Origin: an uncultured Candidatus Neoarthromitus sp.
GTDB taxonomy: Bacteria; Bacillota; Clostridia; Clostridiales; Clostridiaceae
Length of the DNA stretch: 64,000 nt
Reading direction: 5' to 3'
Assembly (NCBI GenBank): GCA_937890765.1
Contig: CALADQ010000009.1
Span: 1-64,000 of the forward strand
In this document: piece after piece, positions 51,628-60,658 of the stretch
Numbering within the stretch: position 1 is the stretch's first letter
Layout of the letters: each line of letters opens with the position of its first letter
Position numbers and translations under genes: made by a program
Notes under the pieces: model-generated
Told to the model about the DNA's origin: nothing
What the model saw: the letters and a program-made list of their open reading frames with translations, nothing else
Databases searched by the model: none

Positions 51628-52170
51628 GAACCTATCATATATAAACATCGCTGGGAAAAATATTATAACCGATTTTATAATATTATATGGAACAATATAT
51701 ACAATTAAATATTTTAAAACAGAAATATCACCTATAATTTCATTTAAATTTAATCCTAAAACTTTCATGTAAATTGGCAATATCAAAAAATAATTCATCA
51801 AAACTCCAGAAAAAATTAAAGAAATCATTCCAATTAAAAACGTCCAAACCTTTTTTGCATATTTCCTAAAAACATAACTACACGAATAAACAAAGAAGGA
51901 CCCCATTAAAAAATTTGCCAACTCTCCAATTCCTGAAGTGAAACTCCCCATAATCAAAACAATCAAAATATTTTTCACGCCCATGGCAATAACAGAAATT
52001 ATTGGAGAAAAAACCAAACCTATAAATAATATTGGAACATCTGAAAAATCAAAATCCAAAAAACTTGGAAAAAAAGGAACTCTCACTCTAAAATACATTA
52101 ACACAACAGAAATTCCTACGAGTATGCTAACTTTAACTTTAGTATCAAATTTAAATATTTCATCTTTCAT
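51598..52170 (-). CDS. ribU: ECF transporter substrate-binding subunit, RibU-like
   Basis: 190 residues with about six membrane helices. The pattern VRVPFFPSFLDFDFSDVPILFIG near residue 30-50 is that of riboflavin S-components; these work with shared EcfA/EcfT modules, not found in this window. Riboflavin import is the most probable role; other vitamins cannot be ruled out. The ATG 52170 is 10 bases after GAGG; a TTG one codon earlier is also possible. No FMN riboswitch lies in the short upstream gap. It faces rimI and overlaps it by 17 bases. Confidence 0.75.
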   Translation of the reverse strand: MKDEIFKFDTKVKVSILVGISVVLMYFRVRVPFFPSFLDFDFSDVPILFIGLVFSPIISVIAMGVKNILIVLIMGSFTSGIGELANFLMGSFFVYSCSYVFRKYAKKVWTFLIGMISLIFSGVLMNYFLILPIYMKVLGLNLNEIIGDISVLKYLIVYIVPYNIIKSVIIFFPAMFIYDRFKKINSRNIS

Positions 52171-52192
52171 CAATGAACAACCTCTAAATAAA

Positions 52193-54346
52193 TTAAATTT
52201 TCATACTTAAAGAAATCCTATCTCTTTCAATATCTAATCCAATAACTTTAACTTCCACAACATCATTTAACTTTACAACATCTAATGGATGCTTAATAAA
52301 TTTATTCGACATTTGAGATTTATGCACAAGCCCATCTTGATGAACTCCGATATCCACAAAAGCTCCGAAATCAGAAATATTTCTCACAGTTCCAACTAAA
52401 ATCATTCCCTCTTTCAAATCTTCAATGCTTAAAATTCCCTTTTTAAATATTGGTTTTGGCAAATCTTCTCTTGGATCTCTAGCAGGTTTCTTTAACTCTT
52501 TTATTATATCATTTAAAGTTATTTCTCCGATATTTAATTTAATAGCCAACTCTTTTTTATCCAAATACTTTAATTTTTCATCTAAATTATAAATCATTCC
52601 TTTTTGTTTCAATTCATTTATATCAAGATTTAAAATATTCAAGAGTTTTTCAGTAGCATCATAACTTTCAGGATGAACAGAAGTATTATCAAGCCCATTT
52701 TCTCCTCCGCTTATCCTTAAAAATCCTACGCATTGTTCGTAAACTTTATTTCCAAGACGCTTAACCTTCAAAAGCTCTTTTCTATTTTTAAACTTTCCAT
52801 TTTCTTCACGATATTTAACAATATTTTCAGCTATAGATGAATTTATTCCTGAAATGTAAGATAAAATAGCCGGAGTTGCAATATTCAAATCGACACCTAC
52901 AGAATTCACACAATCTTCTATTACAACTTTTAAAGACTCTTCAAGCTTTTTAGAATTAATATCATGTTGATATTGTCCAACACCTATGGATTTAGGGTCA
53001 ATTTTCACAAGCTCAACTAAAGGATCTTGAAGTCTTCTTCCAATAGAAATAGCACCTCTAACTGTAACATCCAAATCTGGATATTCTTTACTTGCAAGCT
53101 CTGATGCTGAATAAACAGAAGCCCCAGCTTCTGAAACAATTACATAAAATAAATCCAAACCCTTTTCATTTTTAACTTCATCAATAACTTGTCCAACAAT
53201 TTCTTCTGTCTCACGACTAGCAGTTCCATTTCCCAAAGAAATTAAATTAACTTTATGTTTATAAATCAAATCTTTTAATTTCTTTTTGCTCTCATCAACC
53301 TTTTTCATTGGCTCGTTTGGAAATATTGCCGTAGACTCCAAATATTTTCCCGTGTCACTTAAAATACAAACCTTACATCCAGTTCTAAATCCTGGATCAA
53401 TAGCCATAACAATTTTTCCTTTTATAGGCGGCTGCATGAGAAGAGCTTTCAAATTTTCCTTAAACACAATAATAGACCTATCTTCAGCAACAACAGTTAA
53501 ATCTTTTCTTATTTGTCTATTAATAGAAGGTAAAATTAATCTTTTTAAAGAGTCAACTACACTTTCACAAATTATTTGATTGCACTCATCATTTTTCGTT
53601 TTCATTTTAGAATAAATTTTATTCGTCAACTCATCTTCATCAAAAGTTATTTTAACCTTTAAAATTTCCTCTTTTTCACCACGATTTATAGCCAAAATTC
53701 TATGAGAAGGAATTGTTTTAACATTCTCTTTATATTCATAATAAATTTCATACTGAGTTCTTTCTTCACTATTACCTTGGGTTTCAAGAACACCATTTTC
53801 AAACACATATTCTCTTATAAGTTTTCTAAAGTTAGAATTATCAGAAATAACTTCTGCAATTATATCTTTACTTCCATCAATAACATCTTGAACAGTTTCC
53901 AATTTCAAATCTTCATTCAAAAATTTTTTACTTTCATCAACTAGACTTTCAATATTTCCACTTAAAATTAAATCACTTAGAGGCCTCAATCCTTTTTCTT
54001 CTGCAATAATAGCACGAGTCCTCTTTTTAGGTTTAAAAGGCCTGTATATATCTTCAATTTCCACTAATGTATTTGAATTTAATATAGAATTTTTAATATC
54101 ATCAGTTAACTTTCCTTGTTCATCAATAAGCCTCATAACATTTTCTTTTTTTTCTTCAAGTGTTCTTAAATATTGGAGACGTAACTCAAATTCTCTCAAT
54201 ATAATATCATCAAGAGAACCTGTCATTTCCTTTCTATAACGTGAAATGAATGGAACAGTATTTCCATCATCTAATAAATTTATAACATTGCACACATATT
54301 TTAAATCTACGGAAAATTCTTCCGACAAAATTTTAGAAATATCCAT
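52193..54346 (-). CDS. tex: RNA-binding transcription accessory protein Tex
   Basis: 717 residues, full length. The order is the Tex helix-turn-helix core (GNTVPFISRYRKEMTGSLDD), the YqgF/RNase H-like domain (MAIDPGFRTGCKVCI), helix-hairpin-helix motifs (ILSYISGINSSIAENIVKYR) and a C-terminal S1 domain (LVGTVRNISDFGAFVDIG). Tex associates with RNA polymerase and structured RNA; its exact role is still debated. GGAGG lies seven bases before the ATG. It stands between ribU and prfB on the same strand. Confidence 0.95.
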   Translation of the reverse strand: MDISKILSEEFSVDLKYVCNVINLLDDGNTVPFISRYRKEMTGSLDDIILREFELRLQYLRTLEEKKENVMRLIDEQGKLTDDIKNSILNSNTLVEIEDIYRPFKPKKRTRAIIAEEKGLRPLSDLILSGNIESLVDESKKFLNEDLKLETVQDVIDGSKDIIAEVISDNSNFRKLIREYVFENGVLETQGNSEERTQYEIYYEYKENVKTIPSHRILAINRGEKEEILKVKITFDEDELTNKIYSKMKTKNDECNQIICESVVDSLKRLILPSINRQIRKDLTVVAEDRSIIVFKENLKALLMQPPIKGKIVMAIDPGFRTGCKVCILSDTGKYLESTAIFPNEPMKKVDESKKKLKDLIYKHKVNLISLGNGTASRETEEIVGQVIDEVKNEKGLDLFYVIVSEAGASVYSASELASKEYPDLDVTVRGAISIGRRLQDPLVELVKIDPKSIGVGQYQHDINSKKLEESLKVVIEDCVNSVGVDLNIATPAILSYISGINSSIAENIVKYREENGKFKNRKELLKVKRLGNKVYEQCVGFLRISGGENGLDNTSVHPESYDATEKLLNILNLDINELKQKGMIYNLDEKLKYLDKKELAIKLNIGEITLNDIIKELKKPARDPREDLPKPIFKKGILSIEDLKEGMILVGTVRNISDFGAFVDIGVHQDGLVHKSQMSNKFIKHPLDVVKLNDVVEVKVIGLDIERDRISLSMKI

Positions 54347-54370
54347 TTAAAATCCTCCAAATATTAAATA

Positions 54371-55484
54371 CTAATTAACTATTTTAGAAAAATTTTTAAT
54401 ATATTCTTTTATAAAAATATTTATATCTCCATCCAAAACCTCATTAACATTTGAAGTTTCAATATTTGTTCTATGATCTTTAACCAATGAATACGGATGC
54501 AAAGTATAAGACCTTATTTGACTTCCAAAACCAATTTCTTTTAAATCACCAGTTAAATCTTCAAGTCTTTCTTTATGAGTTCTATCCTTAAGCTCTATAA
54601 GTTTAGATAAAAGCATTTTCATAGCAGTCTCTTTATTTGAAAGTTGACTTCTCTCACTTTGACATTGAACTACTATCCCTGTCTTTAAATGAGTTATTCT
54701 AACAGCTGATTCTGTTTTGTTTACATGTTGCCCCCCAGCACCACTAGCTCTATAAGTATCAATTTTTAAATCGCTGTCATTTATTTTAACTTCTCCAATA
54801 TTTTTAATTTCAGGTAAAACTTCAACAGACGCAAAGGAAGTTTGCCTTTTTCCATTAGAATTAAATGGAGAAATTCTAACCAACCTATGTATTCCTTTCT
54901 CCCCTTTTAAATAACCATAAACATATTCTCCCTCAATTTTCAAAGTAGCTCCTTTTATTCCTGCTTCATCACCACTTATATATTCAACGACAGAAACAGA
55001 AAATTTATTAAATTCACTCCATCTTGTGTACATTCTCAAAAGCATTTCAGTCCAATCTTGAGCATCAACTCCCCCAGCACCAGCATGAAGAGTCAAATAA
55101 ACATTATTTTTGTCATATTCTCCATTCAATAAAGTCTCAATACTAAATTTTTCAAATAAATTTTTAAATTCATAGAAATCATTTTTAAAAATACTCACAT
55201 ATTCTTCATCATCATCACTTTTAATAATTTCAATAGACTCATCTAAATAATCGAAAGTCTTTTCTAAATTTTCAAATTCATCAATTTTATCTTTCAATAA
55301 CTTACATTCTTTAGAAATTGTAGAACTCCTCTCCAAATCATTCCAAAAACTTGAATCTTCCATCATGATATCATACTCTTCAATTTTAATTTTCAAATTA
55401 TCTAAGTCAAAGAAACCTCCTTATAATATCCAAATTGTCATTTATACTTTTAAGTTCACTTTTAAAATAATGATAATCAAACAT
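54371..55484 (-). CDS. prfB: Peptide chain release factor 2, with programmed frameshift
   Basis: About 370 residues when read through the frameshift. It starts at ATG 55484 with AAGGAGAAG upstream. The first 25 codons end ...RRFL, then an in-frame TGA at 55409. The sequence AGGAGG-TTT-CTT-TGA-C is the classic RF2 +1 frameshift site: an internal SD, then a slip from CTT past one base to read GAC. After the shift the frame continues through DLDNLKIKIEEYD. RF2 motifs are the peptidyl hydrolysis GGQ (in GAGGQHVNKTESAVRI) and SPF (in ISPFNSNGKRQTSF), which reads UGA and UAA stops. A shortage of RF2 favours the frameshift, giving self-regulation. Confidence 0.95.
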
Positions 55485-55507
55485 AATCTTACTTCTCCTT
55501 TAACGAC

Positions 55508-55531
55508 AAAAAGCTGCTATAAAAGCAGCTG
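55508..55531 (-). terminator. Terminator after secA
   Basis: On the minus strand, AGCTGCT and AGCAGCT form a 7-bp stem, followed by TTTTTG. It lies between the end of secA and the start of prfB, so prfB should have its own promoter or rely on read-through. Confidence 0.75.
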
Positions 55532-55538
55532 AAAATTT

Positions 55539-58040
55539 TTACGAATTCCTTCCACAACAAGATTTATATTTCTTTCCACTTCCACAAGGACAATCCTCAT
55601 TACGCCCAACTTTTGTTTCCTTCTTAACAGTTCTTCCTTTAGTTTCAGAGTTTGATTGATTAGTACCTGTTTCCTTCATAACCCTTTCTCTTTGAGGGGC
55701 TCTATCACTTCTAACGTGCATTAAATACTTTATGGTATCTAATTTTATGTTCCTTATCATCTCTTCAAACATAGAGCTTCCCTCATATTGATAAGCTTGT
55801 ATTGGATCTTGTTGCTTATAAGCTCTAAGTCCAATACCTTGTTTCAAATGATCCATGTTATTTATATGATCCATCCACTTTAAATCAACAACTCTCAAAA
55901 GAATAACTCGTTCAACCTCTCTAAGTTGCTTTTCTCCAAACTCTTCTTCTTTTTTTAAATAAATTTTCTTAGCTATAGAAACATACTTGCTTATTATCTC
56001 AGTATTGTTCAAATCTTGCAACATAGTCTTTGTTATTAATCCAACAGGGACATATAAAAGTTCCATATACTCAATTAATTTTGTCAAATCACTATCTTCA
56101 GATTCCGAATTTAACAAATGTGCATTTACTTCATAGGAAACAACATCTTCAATCATAGAATTAATTTGGTCTTTCAGATTTTCACCTTCTAAAACCCTAG
56201 AACGTTGTGAATAAATAATTTCTCTTTGCTTATTTATTACATCATCATATCCAAGTAGAGATTTTCTAACATCGAAGTTATTTCCTTCAACATTTTTTTG
56301 AGCATTTTCAATAGCCTTAGAAACGAATTTACTTTCAATAGCGTCATCTTCCGAAAGACCTAATCCTCCAACAACTGCTTTTAGCTTATCACCACCAAAT
56401 ATCCTCATTAAATCATCATCTAAACTAATATAAAATCTAGAACTTCCAGGATCTCCTTGTCTCCCAGCTCTTCCTTTCATTTGTCCATCAACTCGCCTTG
56501 ATTCTGCTCTCTCAGTACCTATTATTTTAAGTCCACCAACCTCACTTACTCCCTTACCAAGTTTTATATCTGTACCACGTCCTGCCATATTTGTCGAAAC
56601 AGTTATCATACCTGCTTGACCTGCCTGAGCTACAATCTCAGCTTCTTTTTCATGAGATTTAGCAGTAAGCAATTGATGTTTTAGACCTTTTCTTCTCAAA
56701 GAATCCGACATTTCTTCAGCTTTTGAAATACTCGGAGCAACTACCAAAACAGGTTGACCTTTTAAATTGCTTTCCTCTATCTCCTTTATTATAGCTTTTA
56801 TTTTACCAGGTTCTGTTTTGTAGACTTTATCTGGGTGATCTATCCTCTTAACAGGTTTATTTGTAGGAATTATCACTATGTCGAGACCATATATCTCTCT
56901 AAATTCATTTTCTTCAGTAGCAGCTGTACCTGTCATACCACTCAGTTTTTTATACATCCTGAACAAGTTTTGATAAGAAATAGTAGCTAAAGTTTTAGAC
57001 TCTTTTTCAACCTTAACACCCTCTTTAGCTTCGATAGCTTGATGAAGACCATCTCCATAACGTCTTCCTTCCATAACCCTTCCAGTATTGTCATCAATTA
57101 TTTCTACCTTTCCTTCGATAACTATATAATCCTTATCTCTCTTCATAGCATAATTAGCTCTTAATGCCTGCGTAACATGATGTTGTATACTCATATTTTC
57201 AGGATCTGCATAGTTATCTACCTTAAAAAAAGTTTCTGCTTTCCTAACACCATCGTCAGTTAATATAACAGAATTAACTTTTTCATCTTTTTTGTAATCA
57301 TCCTCTTTAAGAGTTTTCACAAAATAATCGGCTATTTTATAAAAATCTGTAGATTTATCAGCAGCTCCAGAAATGATAAGCGGAGTTCTTGCATCGTCTA
57401 TTAAAACTGAATCTATTTCATCAATAATTACAAAATTTAATCCTCTTTGGACTCTTTCTTCTTTAAATATTACCATGTTATCTCTCAAATAATCAAAACC
57501 AAATTCGTTATTTGTACCATAAGTAATATCACAAGAATATGCCTCTTGCCTTTGTTTAGACGTAATACCATGAACAACTGGAGCAACTGTTACACCTAAA
57601 AAATCATAAATAGGCTTATTAATTTCGCAGTCCCTCTGCGCTAAATAGTCATTAACCGTTATAACATGAACTCCTTCTCCCGTAATAGAGTTCAAATAAG
57701 CTGGCGGTGTAGAAACTAAAGTCTTTCCTTCACCTGTTTTCATTTCTGCAATTCTTCCTTGGTGAAGAACTATTCCACCAATTAATTGAACATCATAATG
57801 TCTCTTACCCAAAACCCTACGTGAAACTTCTCTAACTACAGCAAATGCTTCAGGCAACATTTTATCAAGAGACTCTCCATTTTTATATCTGTCTTTAAAT
57901 TCTTGAGTTTTTAATTTCAATTTTTCATCAGACAATTTTTGAATGGATGGCTCTAAAGAATTTATTTTTTTTACGATTTTATTAATAAGTTTTAGTTCCC
58001 TATCACTGTATGTACCAAATATTTTTGTTAACAATCCCAT
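55539..58040 (-). CDS. secA: Preprotein translocase ATPase SecA
   Basis: 833 residues, full length. It pushes preproteins through SecYEG with ATP. Walker A (AEMKTGEGKTLVST), DEAD-like VIIDEIDSVLIDDA, the GMTGTA block and NMAGRGTDIKLG identify it. The C-terminal zinc-binding/SecB-like tail VGRNEDCPCGSGKKYKSCC is intact. Large secreted proteins in this window should be exported through it. It precedes prfB on the same strand and follows hpf, a common clostridial order. Confidence 0.98.
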   Translation of the reverse strand: MGLLTKIFGTYSDRELKLINKIVKKINSLEPSIQKLSDEKLKLKTQEFKDRYKNGESLDKMLPEAFAVVREVSRRVLGKRHYDVQLIGGIVLHQGRIAEMKTGEGKTLVSTPPAYLNSITGEGVHVITVNDYLAQRDCEINKPIYDFLGVTVAPVVHGITSKQRQEAYSCDITYGTNNEFGFDYLRDNMVIFKEERVQRGLNFVIIDEIDSVLIDDARTPLIISGAADKSTDFYKIADYFVKTLKEDDYKKDEKVNSVILTDDGVRKAETFFKVDNYADPENMSIQHHVTQALRANYAMKRDKDYIVIEGKVEIIDDNTGRVMEGRRYGDGLHQAIEAKEGVKVEKESKTLATISYQNLFRMYKKLSGMTGTAATEENEFREIYGLDIVIIPTNKPVKRIDHPDKVYKTEPGKIKAIIKEIEESNLKGQPVLVVAPSISKAEEMSDSLRRKGLKHQLLTAKSHEKEAEIVAQAGQAGMITVSTNMAGRGTDIKLGKGVSEVGGLKIIGTERAESRRVDGQMKGRAGRQGDPGSSRFYISLDDDLMRIFGGDKLKAVVGGLGLSEDDAIESKFVSKAIENAQKNVEGNNFDVRKSLLGYDDVINKQREIIYSQRSRVLEGENLKDQINSMIEDVVSYEVNAHLLNSESEDSDLTKLIEYMELLYVPVGLITKTMLQDLNNTEIISKYVSIAKKIYLKKEEEFGEKQLREVERVILLRVVDLKWMDHINNMDHLKQGIGLRAYKQQDPIQAYQYEGSSMFEEMIRNIKLDTIKYLMHVRSDRAPQRERVMKETGTNQSNSETKGRTVKKETKVGRNEDCPCGSGKKYKSCCGRNS

Positions 58041-58204
58041 CGATTTTCATCCTCACAATTACACTTCATAATTATATTATCTTATTTTTATAATAAATTT
58101 AAACCTATATTTTATATTTATTTACATTTTAAAAATATTTTTAAAATTTTATACTAAATAATTTATGTAAAAATTTAAATTTTCGAAATTTTATTTTTCT
58201 CTTA

Positions 58205-58240
58205 TCAATAAATTAAGGTGTCCATTTGAGAACACCTTAA
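58205..58240 (-). terminator. Terminator after hpf
   Basis: On the minus strand TTAAGGTGTTC pairs with GGACACCTTAA (one G-U), followed by a T-rich end. The gap 58041-58204 between hpf and secA shows nothing else. Confidence 0.7.
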
Positions 58241-58247
58241 AACAACT

Positions 58248-58790
58248 TTAATATTCCGGTTCTATAAGTCCATAATTGCCAGACCTTCTTTTATACAAAA
58301 CATTTACATTATCAGTCTCAGCATTTATAAAAACATAAAAATCATGTCCCATAAGCTCCATTTGAAAAATAGCTTCATCTTTGTACATAGGCTTTATAGG
58401 AAATCTTTTAAATTTTACAATTTTATCGTCTTCTCCATCCTCATCATCAATTTCTATGTTATCAAATAATATATGTGAATTCTTCAATTCCTTATCTTCA
58501 TGATACTTTTTTAGTAATTTAGTTTTTTGCTTTCTTATCTGTTTGTATATTTTATCTACAACTAAATCTATGGCCACGTATAAATCAGCATTTCTTTCTT
58601 GAGCCCTCAAATAAATACCGTTAAGCATAATTGCAACTTCTATTATCTGATTATTCTTTTCAATACTTAAAGTAACTTGGGCTTCTAATTCATCAGAAAA
58701 ATATTTGTCTAACTTAGATAATTTTTTACAAATACTGTCTTCCAACACATCAGTTACTTGAATATTTCTTCCATGAATAACTATTTTCAT
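58248..58790 (-). CDS. hpf: Long ribosome hibernation-promoting factor
   Basis: 180 residues, with AGGGGG seven bases before the ATG. The long form binds ribosomes and joins them as 100S dimers in slow growth. The N-terminal domain (VIHGRNIQVTDVLEDSI, ATLSIEKNNQ-type strands) is joined by an acidic linker (DNIEIDDEDGEDDKIV) to the C-terminal dimerisation domain (DEAIFQMELMGHDFYVFINAETDNVNVLYKRRSGNYGLIEP). It is directly preceded by the raiA-type RNA. Confidence 0.95.
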   Translation of the reverse strand: MKIVIHGRNIQVTDVLEDSICKKLSKLDKYFSDELEAQVTLSIEKNNQIIEVAIMLNGIYLRAQERNADLYVAIDLVVDKIYKQIRKQKTKLLKKYHEDKELKNSHILFDNIEIDDEDGEDDKIVKFKRFPIKPMYKDEAIFQMELMGHDFYVFINAETDNVNVLYKRRSGNYGLIEPEY

Positions 58791-58810
58791 ACTTAAGCCC
58801 CCTAAAAATA

Positions 58811-59028
58811 AAATAAAAAGCTAGTTGACCTGGTCTTTTCCCCCACACTCGCCTGCTGGAGCTTTCGCTAATAAAACTTAATTCCTCACTACTAACACTC
58901 TCACTTAATTATTTAGTGGCAGGTCTTACTTCTAAGCCGCACCATGATAATTAAAACCTACTTTAATTTACGTGGATCGTTTCGCCTGCGACTGGCATCG
59001 ATTTTCAACCACAAACCTAGCTTTGTAC
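58811..59028 (-). ncRNA. raiA-motif RNA between comFC and hpf
   Basis: About 215 bases, closed by AAAGCTAG (59025-59018, minus) with CTAGCTTT (58824-58817), followed by TTTATTTTATTTTT, so it ends as a terminator. Inside are G/C-richer conserved-looking blocks (ATCGATGCCAGTCGCAGGCGA, GGTGCGGCTTAGAAGTAAGACCTGCC, CTCCAGCAGGCGAGTGTGGG) unlike the A/T-rich surroundings. Position between comFC and raiA/hpf is the one known for the raiA RNA motif, recently linked in Clostridium with sporulation and aggregation. The call rests on position and composition, not on a model search. It starts at the comFC stop and its tail abuts the hpf SD. Confidence 0.8.
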
Positions 59029-59033
59029 TAATT

Positions 59034-59687
59034 TTAAATTAAAGTTTTTGCAATTGTCAATACACTTACCATCGTTTTAGGATTAGTTTTTTTTATGACG
59101 CTAATAACCTCTTCTAAAGTACTACAAGTTGTTGCAACATCGTCAATTATTAAAATTTCTTTGCCCTCTAAATCTAATTTGCATTTCAAAGGAAAAAATT
59201 TATTCTTTACATTGCTCTTTCTTTCACTTGATTTCATTTTCTTTTGCTCCAAAGTTTTTCCCTTACATTCAAGAAGTTTTATAACTTTAAGATTTAAATG
59301 TTTTCCCAAAAATTTAACGATAAAATAACTTTGGTCAAATCCTTCTAACTTTATTTTTGATTTATCCCGTGGAACATATGTAAGATAATCAATCTTAAAA
59401 TTATTTTTGACTATAAAATCTTTCAAAATTTCTCCTAAATATTCTCCACTGGAAAAATTTTTGTGCACTTTAAAATTATAAATTAACTCCTTTATACTTC
59501 CTTTGTAATAAGTAGCAAAAGTTCCTTCAATTCCTTTGATATTTATTTTGTGAAAATTATCATTAAAAGATATTTCACTTAAACATGTATCGCAAATTTT
59601 TCCGCCATCATGCTTTTGCAAACAACAAACACAAACTTTTAATTTTGGATAAATTGAATCTAATATTTTTTCAAACCAAATTCCCAA
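59034..59687 (-). CDS. comFC: ComFC-like phosphoribosyltransferase-fold protein
   Basis: 217 residues. An N-terminal four-cysteine zinc site (VCVCCLQKHDGGKICDTC) is followed by a phosphoribosyltransferase fold, ILIIDDVATTCSTLEE (PRPP loop), with DYLTYVPRDKSKIKLEGFDQS. ComFC takes part in DNA uptake with ComFA in competent Gram-positives. Many non-competent Clostridia also keep it. The TTG start overlaps the end of the preceding gene by 28 bases and has no clear SD, so it is probably translationally coupled. Downstream come the raiA-type RNA and hpf. Confidence 0.85.
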   Translation of the reverse strand: MGIWFEKILDSIYPKLKVCVCCLQKHDGGKICDTCLSEISFNDNFHKINIKGIEGTFATYYKGSIKELIYNFKVHKNFSSGEYLGEILKDFIVKNNFKIDYLTYVPRDKSKIKLEGFDQSYFIVKFLGKHLNLKVIKLLECKGKTLEQKKMKSSERKSNVKNKFFPLKCKLDLEGKEILIIDDVATTCSTLEEVISVIKKTNPKTMVSVLTIAKTLI

Positions 59688-60634
59688 ATTCTTTTATTGT
59701 AACTCCTTGAAATACTTTTTGCCGTAAGTATTTCCATATTTTCGTAATTAAATACAAAAATTATTTCATTTTTACAATCATTTAAAAAATTGCAAACACT
59801 ACACAATCCTAATAACTTTTTGTAGTTAAAATTTTTATTTTCTGCTGAAAAAACCAATATATTAAATTCATTTTTGTAATTTAAATTGCTTGATATTATA
59901 TTTTCCATCTCTTTCAAGAACTTAATTGTACAAACATAAATATAGGAATTTAAAAAAGTTTTTCCTTCAAAATCTTCAAAAGATTCAAAATCCCTTTCCA
60001 AAAATAAATTTTTAAGTTTAGGAGAAAATGAAACATATTTTTTCATATAAGAATAGACCTTAATAGATGATTCTTCATTTTTAGTTACTAATACGACTTT
60101 ACCTTCATTTAACATGAACCACTCTAAAAATTCAAAAACCACATAAGGAATATCAAAATCTAAATCTATCTTTGTGCAAACTGTTCTAGGCTCCTTAAAT
60201 ATTTCCAAATCCTTGCTTATTTCATAGACCAAATTATTATTTAAAATTTCTTTCATAGTCAAAACAACTTTTTTTTGACACTTTATATTTTTCAAAAACG
60301 AAATTATACTTGAATCTTTAAAATCCGAATTTATATTTACATCATCAAAAATTATCAAATCAAAATTTGAATTTAATTTATAAACATCTTCTATCTTTGA
60401 AAAAATTATAGAATCCCTTTGAGAAACCTTCTTATTATATAGAATTTTTTTCACATAAGAAAAATTTTGAGTTATGTACAAAACCTTCTTATGAGAATCG
60501 AGAATTTCACTTAAGAAACAAACAATTAAATTTAAATCATACAAAGGATGACAAACAACATTAAAAAATTCATCCTTCGAATTAAAAAACCATTTAATCA
60601 ATTTTTTAAAATTATAGTCCTTCTCTTTTTCCAA
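59660..60634 (-). CDS. Helicase-like protein, probably a degenerate ComFA
   Basis: 324 residues, start uncertain: the TTG at 60634 is about 19 bases after AGGGGGAG. Between recD2 and comFC it occupies the position of ComFA. Remnants of a two-lobe helicase can be traced: NVVCHPLYDLNLIV where the P-loop should be (the glycine-lysine is gone), DLIIFDDVNIN where DEAD/DExD would be, VVLTMKE (motif III-like), GKVVLVTKNEESSIKVYSYM (second lobe entry) and a C-terminal YNKRIWEFGLKKY. It has two CxxC-like cysteines late (GLCSVCNFLNDC). It is expected not to hydrolyse ATP. It may be a structural relic or a different protein. Confidence 0.55.
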   Translation of the reverse strand: MEKEKDYNFKKLIKWFFNSKDEFFNVVCHPLYDLNLIVCFLSEILDSHKKVLYITQNFSYVKKILYNKKVSQRDSIIFSKIEDVYKLNSNFDLIIFDDVNINSDFKDSSIISFLKNIKCQKKVVLTMKEILNNNLVYEISKDLEIFKEPRTVCTKIDLDFDIPYVVFEFLEWFMLNEGKVVLVTKNEESSIKVYSYMKKYVSFSPKLKNLFLERDFESFEDFEGKTFLNSYIYVCTIKFLKEMENIISSNLNYKNEFNILVFSAENKNFNYKKLLGLCSVCNFLNDCKNEIIFVFNYENMEILTAKSISRSYNKRIWEFGLKKY

Positions 60635-60658
60635 AATATTTAAAATTTTATACTCCCC

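Noticed and set aside
58811..59028. 4.5S/SRP RNA, tmRNA or 6S RNA for the structured RNA near hpf
   Set aside because: The GGAAGGAAGCAG-type SRP core and a tmRNA tRNA-like end are absent; position and composition fit raiA RNA better.
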